Shown here piece after piece: positions 47,401 through 55,700 of a DNA stretch of 64,000 nt (the first letter of the stretch is position 1; every line of letters starts with the position of its first letter). This DNA comes from Melitaea cinxia. Taxonomy: Eukaryota > Arthropoda > Insecta > Lepidoptera > Nymphalidae. Location: positions 4,867,501-4,931,500 of the forward strand of contig NC_059399.1 in the NCBI RefSeq assembly GCF_905220565.1. The letters are read 5' to 3'. A program made the position numbers and the translations under genes. The notes beneath the pieces are model-generated. The model searched no databases and was not told the origin of the DNA. It saw only the letters and a program-made list of their open reading frames with translations.

Positions 47401-48617
47401 AATATTAATTTCCTCTTCTTGTTTTAATAATTTAATATCATATTGTACTGTTATTATTTTTTATTAAATTTAAAAAGTTAAATAGTGTTTTTAAAATGAA
47501 CTTATTTTGAGATGGACATATCTAAATTTTTTATAAGATATTTTCTGCGTAAAGATATGCTAGTTATAGAATGTTACAGGCTGTATATATTCAGGCTAAC
47601 ACATCTAGGAATAGGGCAGTAACTAAAAGTATTAATAAATCTAAGTGTTAGTGCGAATGAAACTGTAATAATTGTACACTACACTAGACATGAGTAGGTT
47701 CCAATAGGATAGTGACTAAGTCCCGATTTCATTAGAATCGCGGTATAAAAAGTCTAATTATTATTAAAATCTGTTTAGTAACTATCTAACGTTTCATATT
47801 ACGTCACGTCGTAAAGGTACATTAATTTTAACCTGTTTAGCAATGTAACAAACTTTTTATTTATTTTATAATTTGCTTTCAGATAATTCCATTCCGTGTG
47901 GCAGCTTACGACGCTTCAGTGGGCAAAATGGCTTTCTTCGATCCGACTCGCAAGGAAGACTTCGATTTTATTTCCGGTACAAGAATGAGAGGTAAATATA
48001 ACATCAAAACTATTCAAAGGAAATAAACAGTTCGTATTAAAAATAATAATAAAAAAAAAAACAAAGAAATAAGTAAGCCCATAACACAACTTGGGTAGCC
48101 TGGAATCTCTTTTATGTATAAATTCAGAGATAAGTTTGGTAAAATAAAGATAGAAACATTTTGTAACTTTTCGCTTTCTTTAGCCTATTGCATTCCACTG
48201 CTGGACGTCACTATTGGGTTTGGGTAAATAATAGGGATTTATATTTTAGCTTTTCTTCTTATCCCTATTCTTTATTCTGTACACGCGGACTTAAATATGT
48301 AGCACAGCAGTTATCAGACATCTTTAGTCGCCATAGATGACAACACAAAAAAAAAACGGGTGAATGGGCACAGAAAAAAATGTTTTTATTCTTTTATATC
48401 TAACACTCACTTAATTTATAACTTATTACATAAATCAAGAATTAAAAGCGATTCACTTTGTTTACTTTGTCAGAAGAAATTATTAATATTATTACTTATT
48501 ATTATAGGTTTGGCGAGATCTGGGAAAGAGCCACCCAAAGGCTTCATGGCTCCAAGCGCTTGGAAAGTACTTTCAGAATACTACCAATCGTTGAAATCGA
48601 AAATGGACACAAACTAA
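22406..48617 (+). CDS. Papss: Bifunctional PAPS synthase (APS kinase / ATP sulfurylase), 15 exons
   Basis: It makes the universal sulfate donor PAPS from sulfate and two ATP, via APS. Coding exons: 22406-22492, 28751-28925, 33758-33930, 35289-35426, 35609-35728, 36277-36417, 37250-37312, 38218-38350, 38644-38750, 39650-39805, 42011-42116, 45224-45366, 46260-46421, 47883-47991 and 48508-48617. All introns are GT-AG, and the exons sum to 1923 nt, giving 640 residues (human PAPSS1 has 624). The APS kinase P-loop GLSGAGKT is at residues 67-74, followed by GLDGDNVRTGLNKNLGFS and FIDTPLEVCEQRDTKGLYKK. The sulfurylase domain has QWVQVLSEGWAYPL, RNPIHNGHALLMQDT (HNGH 437-440) and GRDPAGMPHP (533-542). 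All key motifs are intact. The N-terminal 50 residues are variable in the family. The gene spans 26 kb because introns 1, 2, 10 and 11 are swollen with transposons. Confidence 0.97.
22796..22952 (+). repeat. MITE with about 47-bp imperfect inverted ends
   Basis: The left arm ATGATACAACTTTTTCGGAT and the right arm, reverse complement ATGAAACAACTTTTTCGGAT, extend over about 47 bp. They flank GACCACGGTTGCTGTAAAC. The element is 157 bp in Papss intron 1. Superfamily unknown. Confidence 0.7.
23838..24140 (+). repeat. Unclassified repeat, copy 1
   Basis: A stretch of about 300 bp in Papss intron 1 aligns in order with 29655-29960. Shared words are CCCTTTTTAAGA, TGCAGAATGCTAATATTTTT, ATGTATTTGACACA and CTTTTGTTTA with TATTATAGAAG. 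The copies differ by many substitutions and small gaps. No terminal repeats or ORF are seen. Confidence 0.7.
24484..24545 (+). mobile_element. Helitron-like element, 5' fragment
   Basis: TCTTATATATAAAATTCTCG and CTCCTCAGAAACGG match the start of the elements at 29448, 32632 and 45674; the rest is missing. Confidence 0.6.
25917..26032 (+). repeat. Small inverted-repeat element, 17-bp arms
   Basis: TAGGATAAACACTATA at 25917 is inverted as TATAGTGTTTATCCTA ending at 26032. The interior has CGCGTTTTCCTCTAGAAGCG. Immediately after it is a short (CCGTAA)-like run at 26040-26075. In Papss intron 1. Confidence 0.65.
26234..26404 (+). repeat. 92-bp tandem duplication
   Basis: TATCATATATATCATTATAT and the next sixty bases are repeated with no visible change starting at 26326, a 92-bp period with 1.9 copies. 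Near identity indicates a recent event. Confidence 0.95.
26560..26700 (+). repeat. Unclassified repeat, inverted copy at 32450-32625
   Basis: TCTGAATCTCGGAAACGGCT, CCAACGATTTTCATGAAATTT and GAGGGGAGATAAAT recur in reverse complement at 32500-32620 (ATTTCATGAAAATCGTTGG). The cross-kingdom-like words CGAAACGGCT and GATTTTCATGAAATTT also occur in the local Helitron-like family, so this is probably a subfamily. Confidence 0.55.
27079..27152 (+). repeat. SINE body fragment
   Basis: CTCCGAGCCTCG, AGCTGTCGGTCCCAG and GTTATCGCAGACACCTGATA match the middle of the 12528 SINE. Confidence 0.6.
29448..29634 (+). mobile_element. Non-autonomous Helitron-like element
   Basis: Starts TCTTATATATAAAATTCTCA and ends GCAAGGTTAGCTAG before T. 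It shares GTAGATCTGAGAATCGGCC with the copies at 32632 and 45674. The 3' hairpin (GCAAA/TTTGC) is partly decayed. In Papss intron 2. Confidence 0.7.
29655..29960 (+). repeat. Unclassified repeat, copy 2
   Basis: Diverged partner of 23838-24140, lying 20 bp after a Helitron-like element. It ends near GGTCGAATATCGATCATCGA. Confidence 0.7.
32632..32830 (+). mobile_element. Non-autonomous Helitron-like element
   Basis: Starts TCTAATATATAAAATTCTCG and ends GCGGGGTCAGCTAG before T. A GCAAA-GCAACG-TTTGC hairpin sits eight bases before the end, as expected of Helitrons. It contains a G10 run. In Papss intron 2. Confidence 0.78.
33545..33712 (+). mobile_element. AACCGACTTCAA element, 3' end
   Basis: Contains TCGTCTACC-like TTGTCTACCTACGTTGTATT and TATAAGTCGGTTTTTTTTT. 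It ends 45 bp before the start of Papss exon 3, so it forms part of the 3' end of intron 2. Confidence 0.75.
33931..35288. other. Papss intron 3, nothing notable
   Basis: 1.36 kb of AT-rich intron between exons 3 and 4. I see no coding frame or clear repeat in it. Confidence 0.6.
36610..36764 (+). mobile_element. Mariner-like MITE
   Basis: The inner arms CCATAAATAATGCATATC (36621-36638) and its exact reverse complement at about 36735-36752 are flanked by TA-CAGTACCCGG on the left and GGTCAGCAG-TTTA on the right. The CAGT..GACC end and TA flanks fit Tc1/mariner. About 150 bp, in Papss intron 6. Confidence 0.65.
36785..37095 (+). mobile_element. GAAGTAAAACTTC-type MITE carrying a LINE-tail fragment
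   Basis: The ends TGAAGTAAAACTTCTTTA (36797) and AAAGAAGTTTTACTTCA (about 37079-37095) are inverted repeats. At 36905-37065 it holds an insert with CCACTGCTGGACATAGGCCT, a common lepidopteran LINE-tail motif. Related copies lie at 46925-47105 and 52195-52375, which share GACCACACGACT and ACTTTTCGTAACGCTCTCGT. Confidence 0.65.
37369..37827 (+). mobile_element. DNA-transposon-like element with about 40-bp inverted ends
   Basis: The left arm AAGTCTGTTCAACAAGAAGA and ACCAAACGTAAACAAA is matched by the reverse complement of 37787-37826 (AAGTCTGTTCAACGAGATGA, ACCAAACGTAAACAAA). One 4-bp gap separates the matched blocks. 459 bp, in Papss intron 7. No coding content is seen. Confidence 0.7.
37876..38048 (-). 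mobile_element. Non-autonomous Helitron-like element
   Basis: On the minus strand it begins TCTATGCTAATATTATAAAG and ends TCACAACTGG before T (CTRR), preceded by the hairpin CGCG/CGCG. It matches the common lepidopteran Helitron type with GTTTGTTTGAACGCGCTAA. Copies at 44647 and 45987 are related. Confidence 0.7.
38767..38912 (+). mobile_element. Foldback MITE, near-perfect 146-bp palindrome
   Basis: The ends ACTTACGCCGAGTTGCACGA and TCGTGCAACTCGGCGTAAGT are exact inverted repeats, and the arms pair nearly to the centre. A second copy lies at 51582-51715. It starts 17 bp after the Papss exon 9 donor. Confidence 0.9.
39431..39634 (+). repeat. SINE 3' part adjoining Papss exon 10
   Basis: ATTTGTACAAATATTT, CAGTCCCGGTTGTTATTAT, ATATATCCGCCAACCCGC and GATGTTACAGGCTGAATCA match the SINE body and tail. 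The tail ends about 14 bp before the exon 10 acceptor (ATTTTTCAG at 39641-39649). Confidence 0.85.
39907..41540 (+). mobile_element. Unclassified DNA transposon with 18-bp TIRs
   Basis: A perfect 18-bp inverted repeat, ACATCCCAACAAACATTT at 39907-39924 and its complement at 41523-41540, bounds 1634 bp in Papss intron 10. The interior is full of GTCATATA/GTCGTATA words in both orientations (for example 39927, 40040, 40049, 40102, 40198, 40956 and inverted near 39944, 41353, 41390), as for subterminal binding sites. A short frame starting at 40447 (MNRKNWKSTKRSGAFKRKV) could be the remnant of a basic transposase N-terminus. I cannot assign a superfamily or a clear target duplication. Confidence 0.7.
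42117..43246. other. Papss intron 11, first part, no feature seen
   Basis: AT-rich intron. A 74-codon open frame at 42277-42498 has no family resemblance that I recognise and is probably chance or old repeat. Confidence 0.5.
43247..43938 (+). mobile_element. TIR element with TA duplication
   Basis: The ends GGGGATCGGACA and (inverted) GGGGATCGAACA differ at one of 12 positions and are bordered by TA on both sides (43245-43246, 43939-43940), fitting a Tc1/mariner/pogo-type insertion. The 692-bp interior has a less AT-rich patch (43460-43780) with repeated GCGTTCCACT-like words but no ORF. In Papss intron 11. Confidence 0.6.
44017..44398 (+). repeat. Compound (GT)n / (GTGCGA)n microsatellite
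   Basis: About 380 bp in Papss intron 11: GT runs interspersed with GTGC, then blocks of GTGCGT and GTGCGA hexamers, ending in a pure GT run at 44345-44398. Open frames across it are artefacts of the repeat. Confidence 0.97.
44647..45000 (-). mobile_element. Helitron-like element, minus orientation
   Basis: On the minus strand it ends GCGGGTCGCTAG before T. The end is preceded by a hairpin-forming GTGCGAAGCCGGGGC. It contains TTGTCTGTATGTATGTCC and ACTGCATGGATTTACTTC. The start is not sharply defined. In Papss intron 11. Confidence 0.55.
45674..45881 (+). mobile_element. Non-autonomous Helitron-like element
   Basis: Begins TCTAATATATAAAATTCTCG and ends GCGGGGTCAGTTAGT, with the terminal CTAG mutated to TTAG. 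It is otherwise close to the 32632 copy, including the G-run. In Papss intron 12. Confidence 0.72.
45987..46172 (-). mobile_element. Helitron-like element, minus orientation
   Basis: On the minus strand it starts TCTATACTAATATTAAAAAG and ends GCCGGGCACAGCTAG before T. It is related to 37876-38048 (shared GTTTGAACGCGCTAA). It ends 88 bp before Papss exon 13. Confidence 0.7.
46483..46575 (+). pseudogene. Decayed partial duplicate of Papss exon 13
   Basis: GACCCCGCTGGCA, CTGGGGTCCTTTA, GGCCATGGTACTGG and TATCTGACCTTGAGGTTATT repeat the 3' half of exon 13 (46313-46425), including the exon end and a GT donor position. Internal deletions and substitutions break the frame. It lies 62 bp after the true exon, in intron 13. 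Confidence 0.85.
46625..46905 (-). repeat. Family C interspersed repeat, minus copy
   Basis: On the minus strand GACAAACAGGCGTACGGTCC begins the copy. GGAACACTATTCTGCTTGAG and CTCCAGATTTTGAGCAGTAT follow in the usual order. In Papss intron 13. Confidence 0.75.
46925..47105 (-). mobile_element. GAAGTAAAACTTC-type MITE, related copy
   Basis: GACCACACAACTGAAGTAAA, TCTTTCTATCTTCACTAACTT and CACTTTTCGTAACGCTCTCG are shared with 52195-52375 and, inverted, with 36785-37095. Confidence 0.6.
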
Positions 48618-48956
48618 TAATCAAAAAAGTTGAAAATAAATCAAAATATTTTTGCAAAAAATTCCATTAACTTGGCACAATGATGGCGTACATTCCTAAA
48701 TAATGAACAGAATTATTTCGTGTAGGTACACATTCCAATTTTTAACAATACGTAATGTATTTATTAATTTTAAATTTTGACATTTTTTATTTATTTTTAG
48801 CAATTTGAGGTCCGTTTGTATCTCTAGGATATAAGTACATAGTTTTGTACAGGAATTTACATTTTTTTAATTTAAAATGTTTCGGTGTTAAATTATACTT
48901 TTTAATTTTTACGTAACGTCTGATATAATATACTATATTTATTTATATTGTTTAAA

Positions 48957-48962
48957 TAAAAG
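48957..48962 (+). terminator. Candidate poly(A) signal of Papss
   Basis: AATAAA 340 bp after the stop codon. An earlier AATAAA is at 48635-48640, only 18 bp after the stop. Both are plausible, and the AT-rich sequence makes chance matches common. Confidence 0.3.
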
Positions 48963-48969
48963 TTAATTG

Positions 48970-49652
48970 CTTTTAACAACTACTTGAATATAAGTATGTA
49001 TCATTTTACGTGTACTTTGATACAGTGTTGACCCTTAAAATGTTTGTTATGTATAAGTTAATGTTTAATACAATTGCACAAAATAAATTACATGTATACA
49101 AATAATATATACAATTAAATAAAATAAATAAAATTATATCAAAATCACTAATGACGTAAGCGGACCTTCATCTAATAGTATTAATTTGAGCCGTAGAGGC
49201 AGGTATTGTTAATTTATAAGAGATTTAATTAAATTTGATTGTTGCAATTCAATGAAACGATTGTGGTGCTTTTAAAGCTATATCATATTTATTTAATATA
49301 CAATAATGTTTGAAAACTTTCGTGTTTTGGACTTCTTTCTTACCACCAGCTTACCTTTAGTTTTAGCTAATAGTTTTAATTATTTTGTGTGTACTCAAAT
49401 AAAAAAGGAGTTGTCATAAGCTTGCACAAATATTTGTTTAGAGTTGGTTAGTTACGTATATCTTTTTATTAATGTATGTAACATTGAAATGACATGCTTT
49501 CTTTGATAGAAAACTCCTGCATTATAAAGTGTAATGAATAATCATATAAGCATTATTTGAAAAGAAGCCTCACAAACATGCGCGCGATTAGATAATTTAG
49601 TATTTGCATCTGCAAATATATTTTTCCTCTTACTAATGCGTGTTACAACTTT
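48970..49652. other. Intergenic DNA after Papss, nothing notable
   Basis: AT-rich DNA with several further AATAAA words (49080-49140) that could also serve as 3' ends. No coding frame or repeat is recognised. Confidence 0.5.
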
Positions 49653-50040
49653 GGGACCGTCCATAAATTACGTCACATTTTGGCCCTCTAGTCACAGATG
49701 GTCACATTTATGAGTTCCCCCACCCTAGTGTGACGTTCACATATTTTGCAATTTTGAACATCAGTTTCGGCATTATACTTTCATTTCCTTTTTAATCAAT
49801 GTCCATTCATCAACAAAACAATTTAAGCTTTAATTCTTTAAGTTAATTGTGAATAGGTCTGTAGTTGAAATATCGTGTGTAACAATACAATTAGATTTAT
49901 TATCTTTTGAAATGTGATATCACAACATTTTGGATCCTTCCCCACCACTAGTTTTGACTAGTGGTGGGGAGGTCAGTGTCATACTTCGTCGACCCACTAA
50001 ACTCCCCTCTTAACGTGTGACGTAATTTAAAGATGGCACC
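49653..50040 (+). mobile_element. MITE with CCGTCCATAAATTACGTCAC ends
   Basis: Left GGGACCGTCCATAAATTACG is inverted at the right end as GGTGCCATCTTTAAATTACG; the terminal 25 bp match with few mismatches. Inside, CCCCACCACTAG-TTTTGA-CTAGTGGTGGGG (49937-49970) forms a perfect hairpin. 388 bp, with no ORF. Confidence 0.75.
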
Positions 50041-51300
50041 TTTGATATAATTATATCTAACTAGGAACACTAATGTCAATGGTGGACATTTCATTTTAAA
50101 AATAAATCTCAAACAGGAGGTATGCTTCGACTCATTACGCAGAGTTTAACGAAACTTAGCACGTTTGTTACAGGGTAATAAAGTTAATAGCAGTGGGGAT
50201 TCGGTAATAATCTAATAATAACTGTAATTTGCCTTAAGAGTACTTTGTTTACAATTGCTTTATCAATCGTTATATCTATATTATTGTACAGCGATTTCCA
50301 TCCTGCAAAACGCGTACCACTGGGGTATACAGTGTATCATTGGGATTTAGTGAAAATTATATTGGTAATGGCAGAAATATTGAGAAGTTGAAACAGTTAC
50401 CCTATAAAATATTACTGTATTATATGTCTACAATGTACAGTTTAAATTAACCTATTAACTTAATAAGATGTTTGACGCTCATAGCGTTGGGTTGGTAAAT
50501 TACAGTGCATTCGCTGGTACTTCGCCTGTATTAGCGACTATTTAAGATTGACAGATGAACTTTAGGGGAAGTGTGACACATTTTAGGAGTACGTATGGTC
50601 TTATCAGAGGAGGGGTAATTAATAACAAATGTTTTTTTTTTTACTAAATAATGGATACAGGAACAAAAAAGTTTTGGTACAGTACATCGAACTGTCAAAC
50701 TACTGGAGGTGAAACCGCCGGGCACAGAGTATAATGTTAAACAAGTCTATTACCTAATCTCTAAGTCAAAGGAATTCTTTCATAAACATGAAGTTACACT
50801 TGGGCTGAAAGTTTAAATAATGCGAAACAACAATTAAATTTTTAAAGCGTTTGATAAAATTTACATACCTACGTGACTTGTTATTCACAAAAGACAGTTC
50901 GTCGACTTTGTTTCATGCATTACTAAAATTTGTACCTACTATTTTTGTCTTAGGTAAGTAAGAAAATCTGTTATAATAAGTTTTTATAGAATAGCGTAAC
51001 GCACAGCACAGTATTAAAATTACCACGCGAACAGATTTGCGAACCATATGTAGTACTAGTATTGTAAAAGTAAGTATTAATTTATAAACACCTGATTACA
51101 AGGCAAAAGTGTTTATTCCCAGGTAAAAAGTGAAATTGACTCCGACAGTTTCACAGTTGATTAAATATTGATTACAATGTATTATTTTCTTTTTACGATA
51201 GCTCCTCAGTTAACGCTCATTCTCGTGTAGTGGTGCAAAAATTTTTTTCACGTTTATCGTCTCGGAGTTAATGTTAATATCTACTTTTATACAAATATTT
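50041..51300. other. Intergenic DNA, no gene seen
   Basis: No coding frame is convincing on either strand and no repeat partner is recognised within the window, apart from weak SINE-like words at 51285-51310. Confidence 0.45.
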
Positions 51301-51322
51301 ATTTTGGGCCTCGTATTAAGGA

Positions 51323-51580
51323 CGATTGCTCTGGTGTAGTGGTGCATGTAGACATCTAAAAAATAGAAGTCGCGGGTTCGTTTCGGTAGAAATGTGTGTT
51401 TGCAGTCTGTCTTTGTGGCTCTTCCCACCGTGCCTCTGAGAGCACGTTAAGCTGTCGGTCCCGCCTGTTATCGTAGACACTTGATAGTGACCGTTACTCG
51501 TAGTATATATCCGCCAACACGCAGAGGAGCAGCGTGGCGGATTTGGCTTTGATCTTTCTCCCATCCTTCATCCCAAGCAG
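51323..51580 (+). repeat. tRNA-derived SINE, second head type
   Basis: Head CGATTGCTCTGGTGTAGTGG, B box CGCGGGTTCGTTTC, then CTTCCCACCGTGCCTCTGAG and TGTCGGTCCCGC, with tail GAGGAGCAGCGTGGCGGATT. It is followed directly by the foldback MITE copy. Confidence 0.8.
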
Positions 51581-51581
51581 T

Positions 51582-51715
51582 GCACGAAACAAAATTAAAA
51601 TTTAAGTAGAGATTAAACTAATTTAATCACAAGAATTTCATACAATTCTTGCGATTAAATTAGTTTAAGCACTACTTAAATTTTAATTTCTTTTCGTGCA
51701 ACTTGGCGTTAGACC
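51582..51715 (+). mobile_element. Foldback MITE, second copy
   Basis: GTGCACGAAACAAAATTAAA at the left and TTTTCGTGCAACTTGGCGTTA at the right. The arms match 38767-38912 with scattered changes, and the left terminal bases are lost. Confidence 0.85.
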
Positions 51716-51760
51716 GAATATAAAATCATCAATATCAAAAATTTCGATCTAGTGGTACAT

Positions 51761-51860
51761 CGTTCCATAGCTTCATTGGCTAAAGCACCGACACGGTAAG
51801 TCGGAGATGCAGGTTCGATCCCCGCTGGAACGGTCGATTTTTACACAACACAAACACTAT
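51761..51860 (+). repeat. tRNA-like SINE, family B, head copy
   Basis: 51761-51832 forms a cloverleaf: CGTTCCA/TGGAACG acceptor, CCGAC/GTCGG anticodon stem with loop ACGGTAA, and a T arm around GGTTCGATCC. Position 33 is C instead of T, which argues against a working tRNA. Sister copies are at 18147 and 62676. Confidence 0.7.
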
Positions 51861-51907
51861 AATAAATCGTACGAATCTAGCTTTTTTCTGAAAATAATTA
51901 TATGATT

Positions 51908-52015
51908 GATTAATTCAGCCTGTAACAACCCACTGCCGGGCATAGGCCTGTTCCATGTTAAAGGGTAGCTTAATCCGCCACACTGCGAACTGCGCTTTGT
52001 TGGAAATGTGTTACA
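51908..52015 (-). repeat. SINE tail fragment
   Basis: The minus strand reads GTGTGGCGGATTAAGCTACC, ACAGGCCTATGCCCGGCAGT and TTGTTACAGGCTGAATTAATC, the tail of the 12528 SINE. Confidence 0.75.
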
Positions 52016-52194
52016 TACAGGTATAATATATACGGTAGGTACATATTGTGTATAATATATTCATGTATTCTAGAGTACAAGAAATTTAATGATTTCCTGT
52101 AATATATTACAGACCCAAGTCGAATTAATCAAGAATTGCAATTATAAAAAGCACAGAAAATAAATGTTTATTAAGAAAAAAAAATGAGTGCTGC

Positions 52195-52375
52195 TTAGAC
52201 CACACGACTAAACTACGAAACCTAAATCTCTCTACTTTCTATCTTCACTAACTTAAATCTGTTTCTCAACTTCCGTTCGCCTTGCCCGGTCACACTTTTC
52301 GTAACGCTCTCGTCACGCATTCACCAGCTTACTTCCCAAGTCAAACATTCGTAAAGAAATTTTACTTCAAAAAGA
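52195..52375 (-). mobile_element. GAAGTAAAACTTC-type MITE, related copy
   Basis: Shares GACCACACGACT, CTTTCTATCTTCACTAACTT, CACTTTTCGTAACGCTCTCG and GTAAAGAAATTTTACTTCA with the other two copies. It lies about 325 bp upstream of the Ivd start codon. Confidence 0.65.
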
Positions 52376-52700
52376 TAAACGTTTAGTATATAGTGTCTGA
52401 AACGTAAATAATATGAAAATTTACTATGTTTAGGTATAATTATACTTATATAAAGCGAGGTGTAGTGACTTATTTTCAAACGTCATTCTTATTATTCCGA
52501 CAATATGTATGAGTATTAACGTGTATCATTGTTTGTTACGTTTATCAGTGATGTTTGAATGTAATTATTATTAATGCCGCTCATATAAAATACAATTATC
52601 GTTAGGGCTATTACAATAAGAGTCATTTTACATTATAGTAAGTTATAACTTATTTATAATATCAGTTCATGTTTTGAAGTAGTTGTGTGAGGACATAATA

Positions 52701-55700
52701 ATGACTCTAAGGTTTACACAGGTTAAAAGTCTTCTTTCAAAATGTGTGGAAAAATCAGGAGTGAGATTTATGTCACATTATCCAATCGACGAACATATAT
52801 TTGGATTGAACAGCGAACAGCAACAGGTACTTATTAGTTATTTTAATATTGAAAATTCAAAGATCTAGGTACATAATAAAGTAAAATGATCACTAAAAGT
52901 TATTTCAAAGCATAGAGACAGATGTCTCGAGTTAGGTTATATCTGTAATTTGTATATTGGTGGACTAGCTAGCAGTTGCCCACAGCTTCGCTCGCGTAGA
53001 AATTGATAATATTTACAAAGAAGAGCAAAATTAGTGTATAACTATTAGTTATATTACAAAAATTTAGGATATCTTTGTATATCACATTTATGGTTCACAT
53101 TTCATCTAGAGTTACCAGACTGTTTGCCGAACGCGCTCACGATCACGCTTTATGAAACACTCAAGAGTAAAATAGCCTTCTTAACTAAGGTTTTTTCATG
53201 TCATTTTAAAGTCATTTCAGTAATACTAATTAATCTCTTATTTTACATACAGAATTTCCGCAAACACTAGAATACTTATTTATATTATTTATCCAATGAA
53301 AAGCCTTAAAATAAACTTTTCATGATTCTGAAATTTCTACTTCCGATATGATAGGAAAACACTTCAGATTTATTGAATGAAACAACCGCTCTCATGTGCG
53401 AGTAATCGCCTAAAACACGGACGCTATATTTATTTCCGGTTTGTATATCTATCCTTGTGGTGTTGGTGTTGATGTCCCCACTGTGCCAGATTATGATAAA
53501 GTACTTATATTGATTTATGATATTTAATATTTGGTCGCATATTACCAAAATATTAATTTATACCTTAACTTGTTTTTAAACTGCTCTGACCTTGCAAATT
53601 GTACTTTTATCTTGTAACCCTCTTGATAACGACGAATGTCGTATCCAAAACGCCGGATACTGAAAGAATTTATAAAATCAATTGTATGAAGCCTAATATA
53701 AATGTATAAATATATATAAGCCGCCTGTTGCAGCTGATGCAAATTTTATTTTTTATATTTCATTTGTTATGCTATTAAAACCTTGTATTAGTGTGCGAAA
53801 GTGTAAATAAATAAATAAATAAAATAAAATAATACTTACCTTTTACTTATAATTAAAGATGATTTGTAATAACTATTTTTTTTTTGTTTGTAAATTTTCT
53901 AAAAAAGAAGGTTTTGTTGCAGTTAAATAAGTAGGTGAATTTGAGATAGTTGAATCTATTTAAATATGAGGCGACCATTATAATCCGATTTTTTTGTGGT
54001 ATAGTAAGTTACCAATAGTAGGTAAATATTGACCCTCATCAATTTTAAAACATTTAAGTTCCCATTTATTCTCACAAACTCGCGATTATAATTTTTCTAC
54101 GAACATAATAACAAATTTAGGACTCGATTCGAAAAGAATAGGTATTAGAAACAGAATAAGTACTGTCATAAATAACTTTAACTTTACCGCGTACCTAACC
54201 TTTAGCAGTGGTGTAGTGTGCGCTTTTGCCGCCCGGAGCCCATCGAAAACTTGCCGCCCCTACCCAATTGTGTCAATTTATTTAATTTTAATTAGAGGAT
54301 GTTTATTAATCACCTGATGTTTATTAACAACTTTTACACTCCTTAGTGATATGTGGTGACGCTATAAACTACCCGCTCCCCTACCCAAAAATTAAGTATA
54401 TTTTTTTGTACAATGTGTCTTCTGTCGCCGGTGATGATTTAAATCGCGAGCGTAACGAAGGACTCGAGTTTTACTCCCAAGCGTAGCGAGGGTGTTAAAA
54501 AGCGAAGCGAGGGATTTAAGACGAGTCCTGAGTGTAGCGAGGGATTTAAGTTCACCCAAGACTAAGACAGCTTTACCACCGAGGAAAATACTCTACTTTT
54601 CGTACCATTTGCGAAAAAATTAACACAATAATAATATGAAATAAGCATTTATTAAAAATAATGACAATTAAAGTAAAAGTTAACATTCGAAACATTGGTC
54701 CAATTGATAGAGAGAGTTACATTTTAACACAGATGTAGTTCGGTATAAATTTCGATAAGTATTCCAAATTTAAATCACATTCTCCCCCTAGAGGATGAAT
54801 AAAATCAGTACAATTTTCTTTCCCTGTTTTTAACAGATTTAAAATGACTATTGTTATGTTCGCTTTTTGTGGCATAGAATGTCACTTTTTTGAGCAAGTG
54901 GTACGAAATAGTAGTTTATGCAACTGTCATATAATGAAGGGTATTAAAACACGAGTGTGAGTTTATGAAACGAGCGCAGCGAGTTTCATAATAGTAACGA
55001 GTGTTTTAATACCCGTGTTATATGCAGTTGCATACACTACTTTATCTTCACTAATGCAATTAATCAAACAACAAGAGTAAAAGCTGACAATAGTTTATTT
55101 ATAATAATTGTTCAAATTTTGGATGGTACAATTTTGAAAGTTAATGTTAATTATTGATCCAGCAGCTGTAGCGGTCGCGGGGCAAGCAGTAGAGCTCGTA
55201 GACGGAGTCGGAATAAGTTATTATATTCTTTTTCATATAATTTTCTAGATTTTTCTGGCAAAAGATTGTGAGTTAATTTTGTTGCCAATTCTAGAATATC
55301 CGGAGGCGTACAAATATCATCGTCGCTATCCATTTTTAACTTTTAATTTATTAAATTAAATTCACGCGTACGTGTATTTTCACAGTGATTTTGCCGCCAT
55401 TAAAATCTAACCAATGAGAGCGCAGCTGCGCGCATGCGCGCGATGTTATAATGAGATTTGACGATATCGATGTGGATATTATACCATCATGTGAAATTGC
55501 TTAAATTGAGTGTTTTGTTGTCTGCGCTATTACTATTGGCTATTGGAAACATAAGTAGAATGTTACAACATTAGTGTAGATAAAGTATATTATTAAGATT
55601 TTCAGAACACTGTCTTGAAATATAGGTATAATCTGATTAAATCTTGGAAAACTAAAGCACTCTGTAACACGATATTACAAAATTCCAGACAAAATCAAAG

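Noticed and set aside
51761..51832. Cloverleaf-forming sequence with anticodon-like GGT
   Set aside because: Position 33 is C rather than T, and sister copies at 18207-18278 and 62676-62803 share flanking tails, so it is a tRNA-derived repeat.
54222..54420. Repeated GCCGCCC and CTACCC words suggesting a coding or regulatory patch
   Set aside because: Looks like a diverged interspersed repeat common in moths; no partner in the window and no frame.
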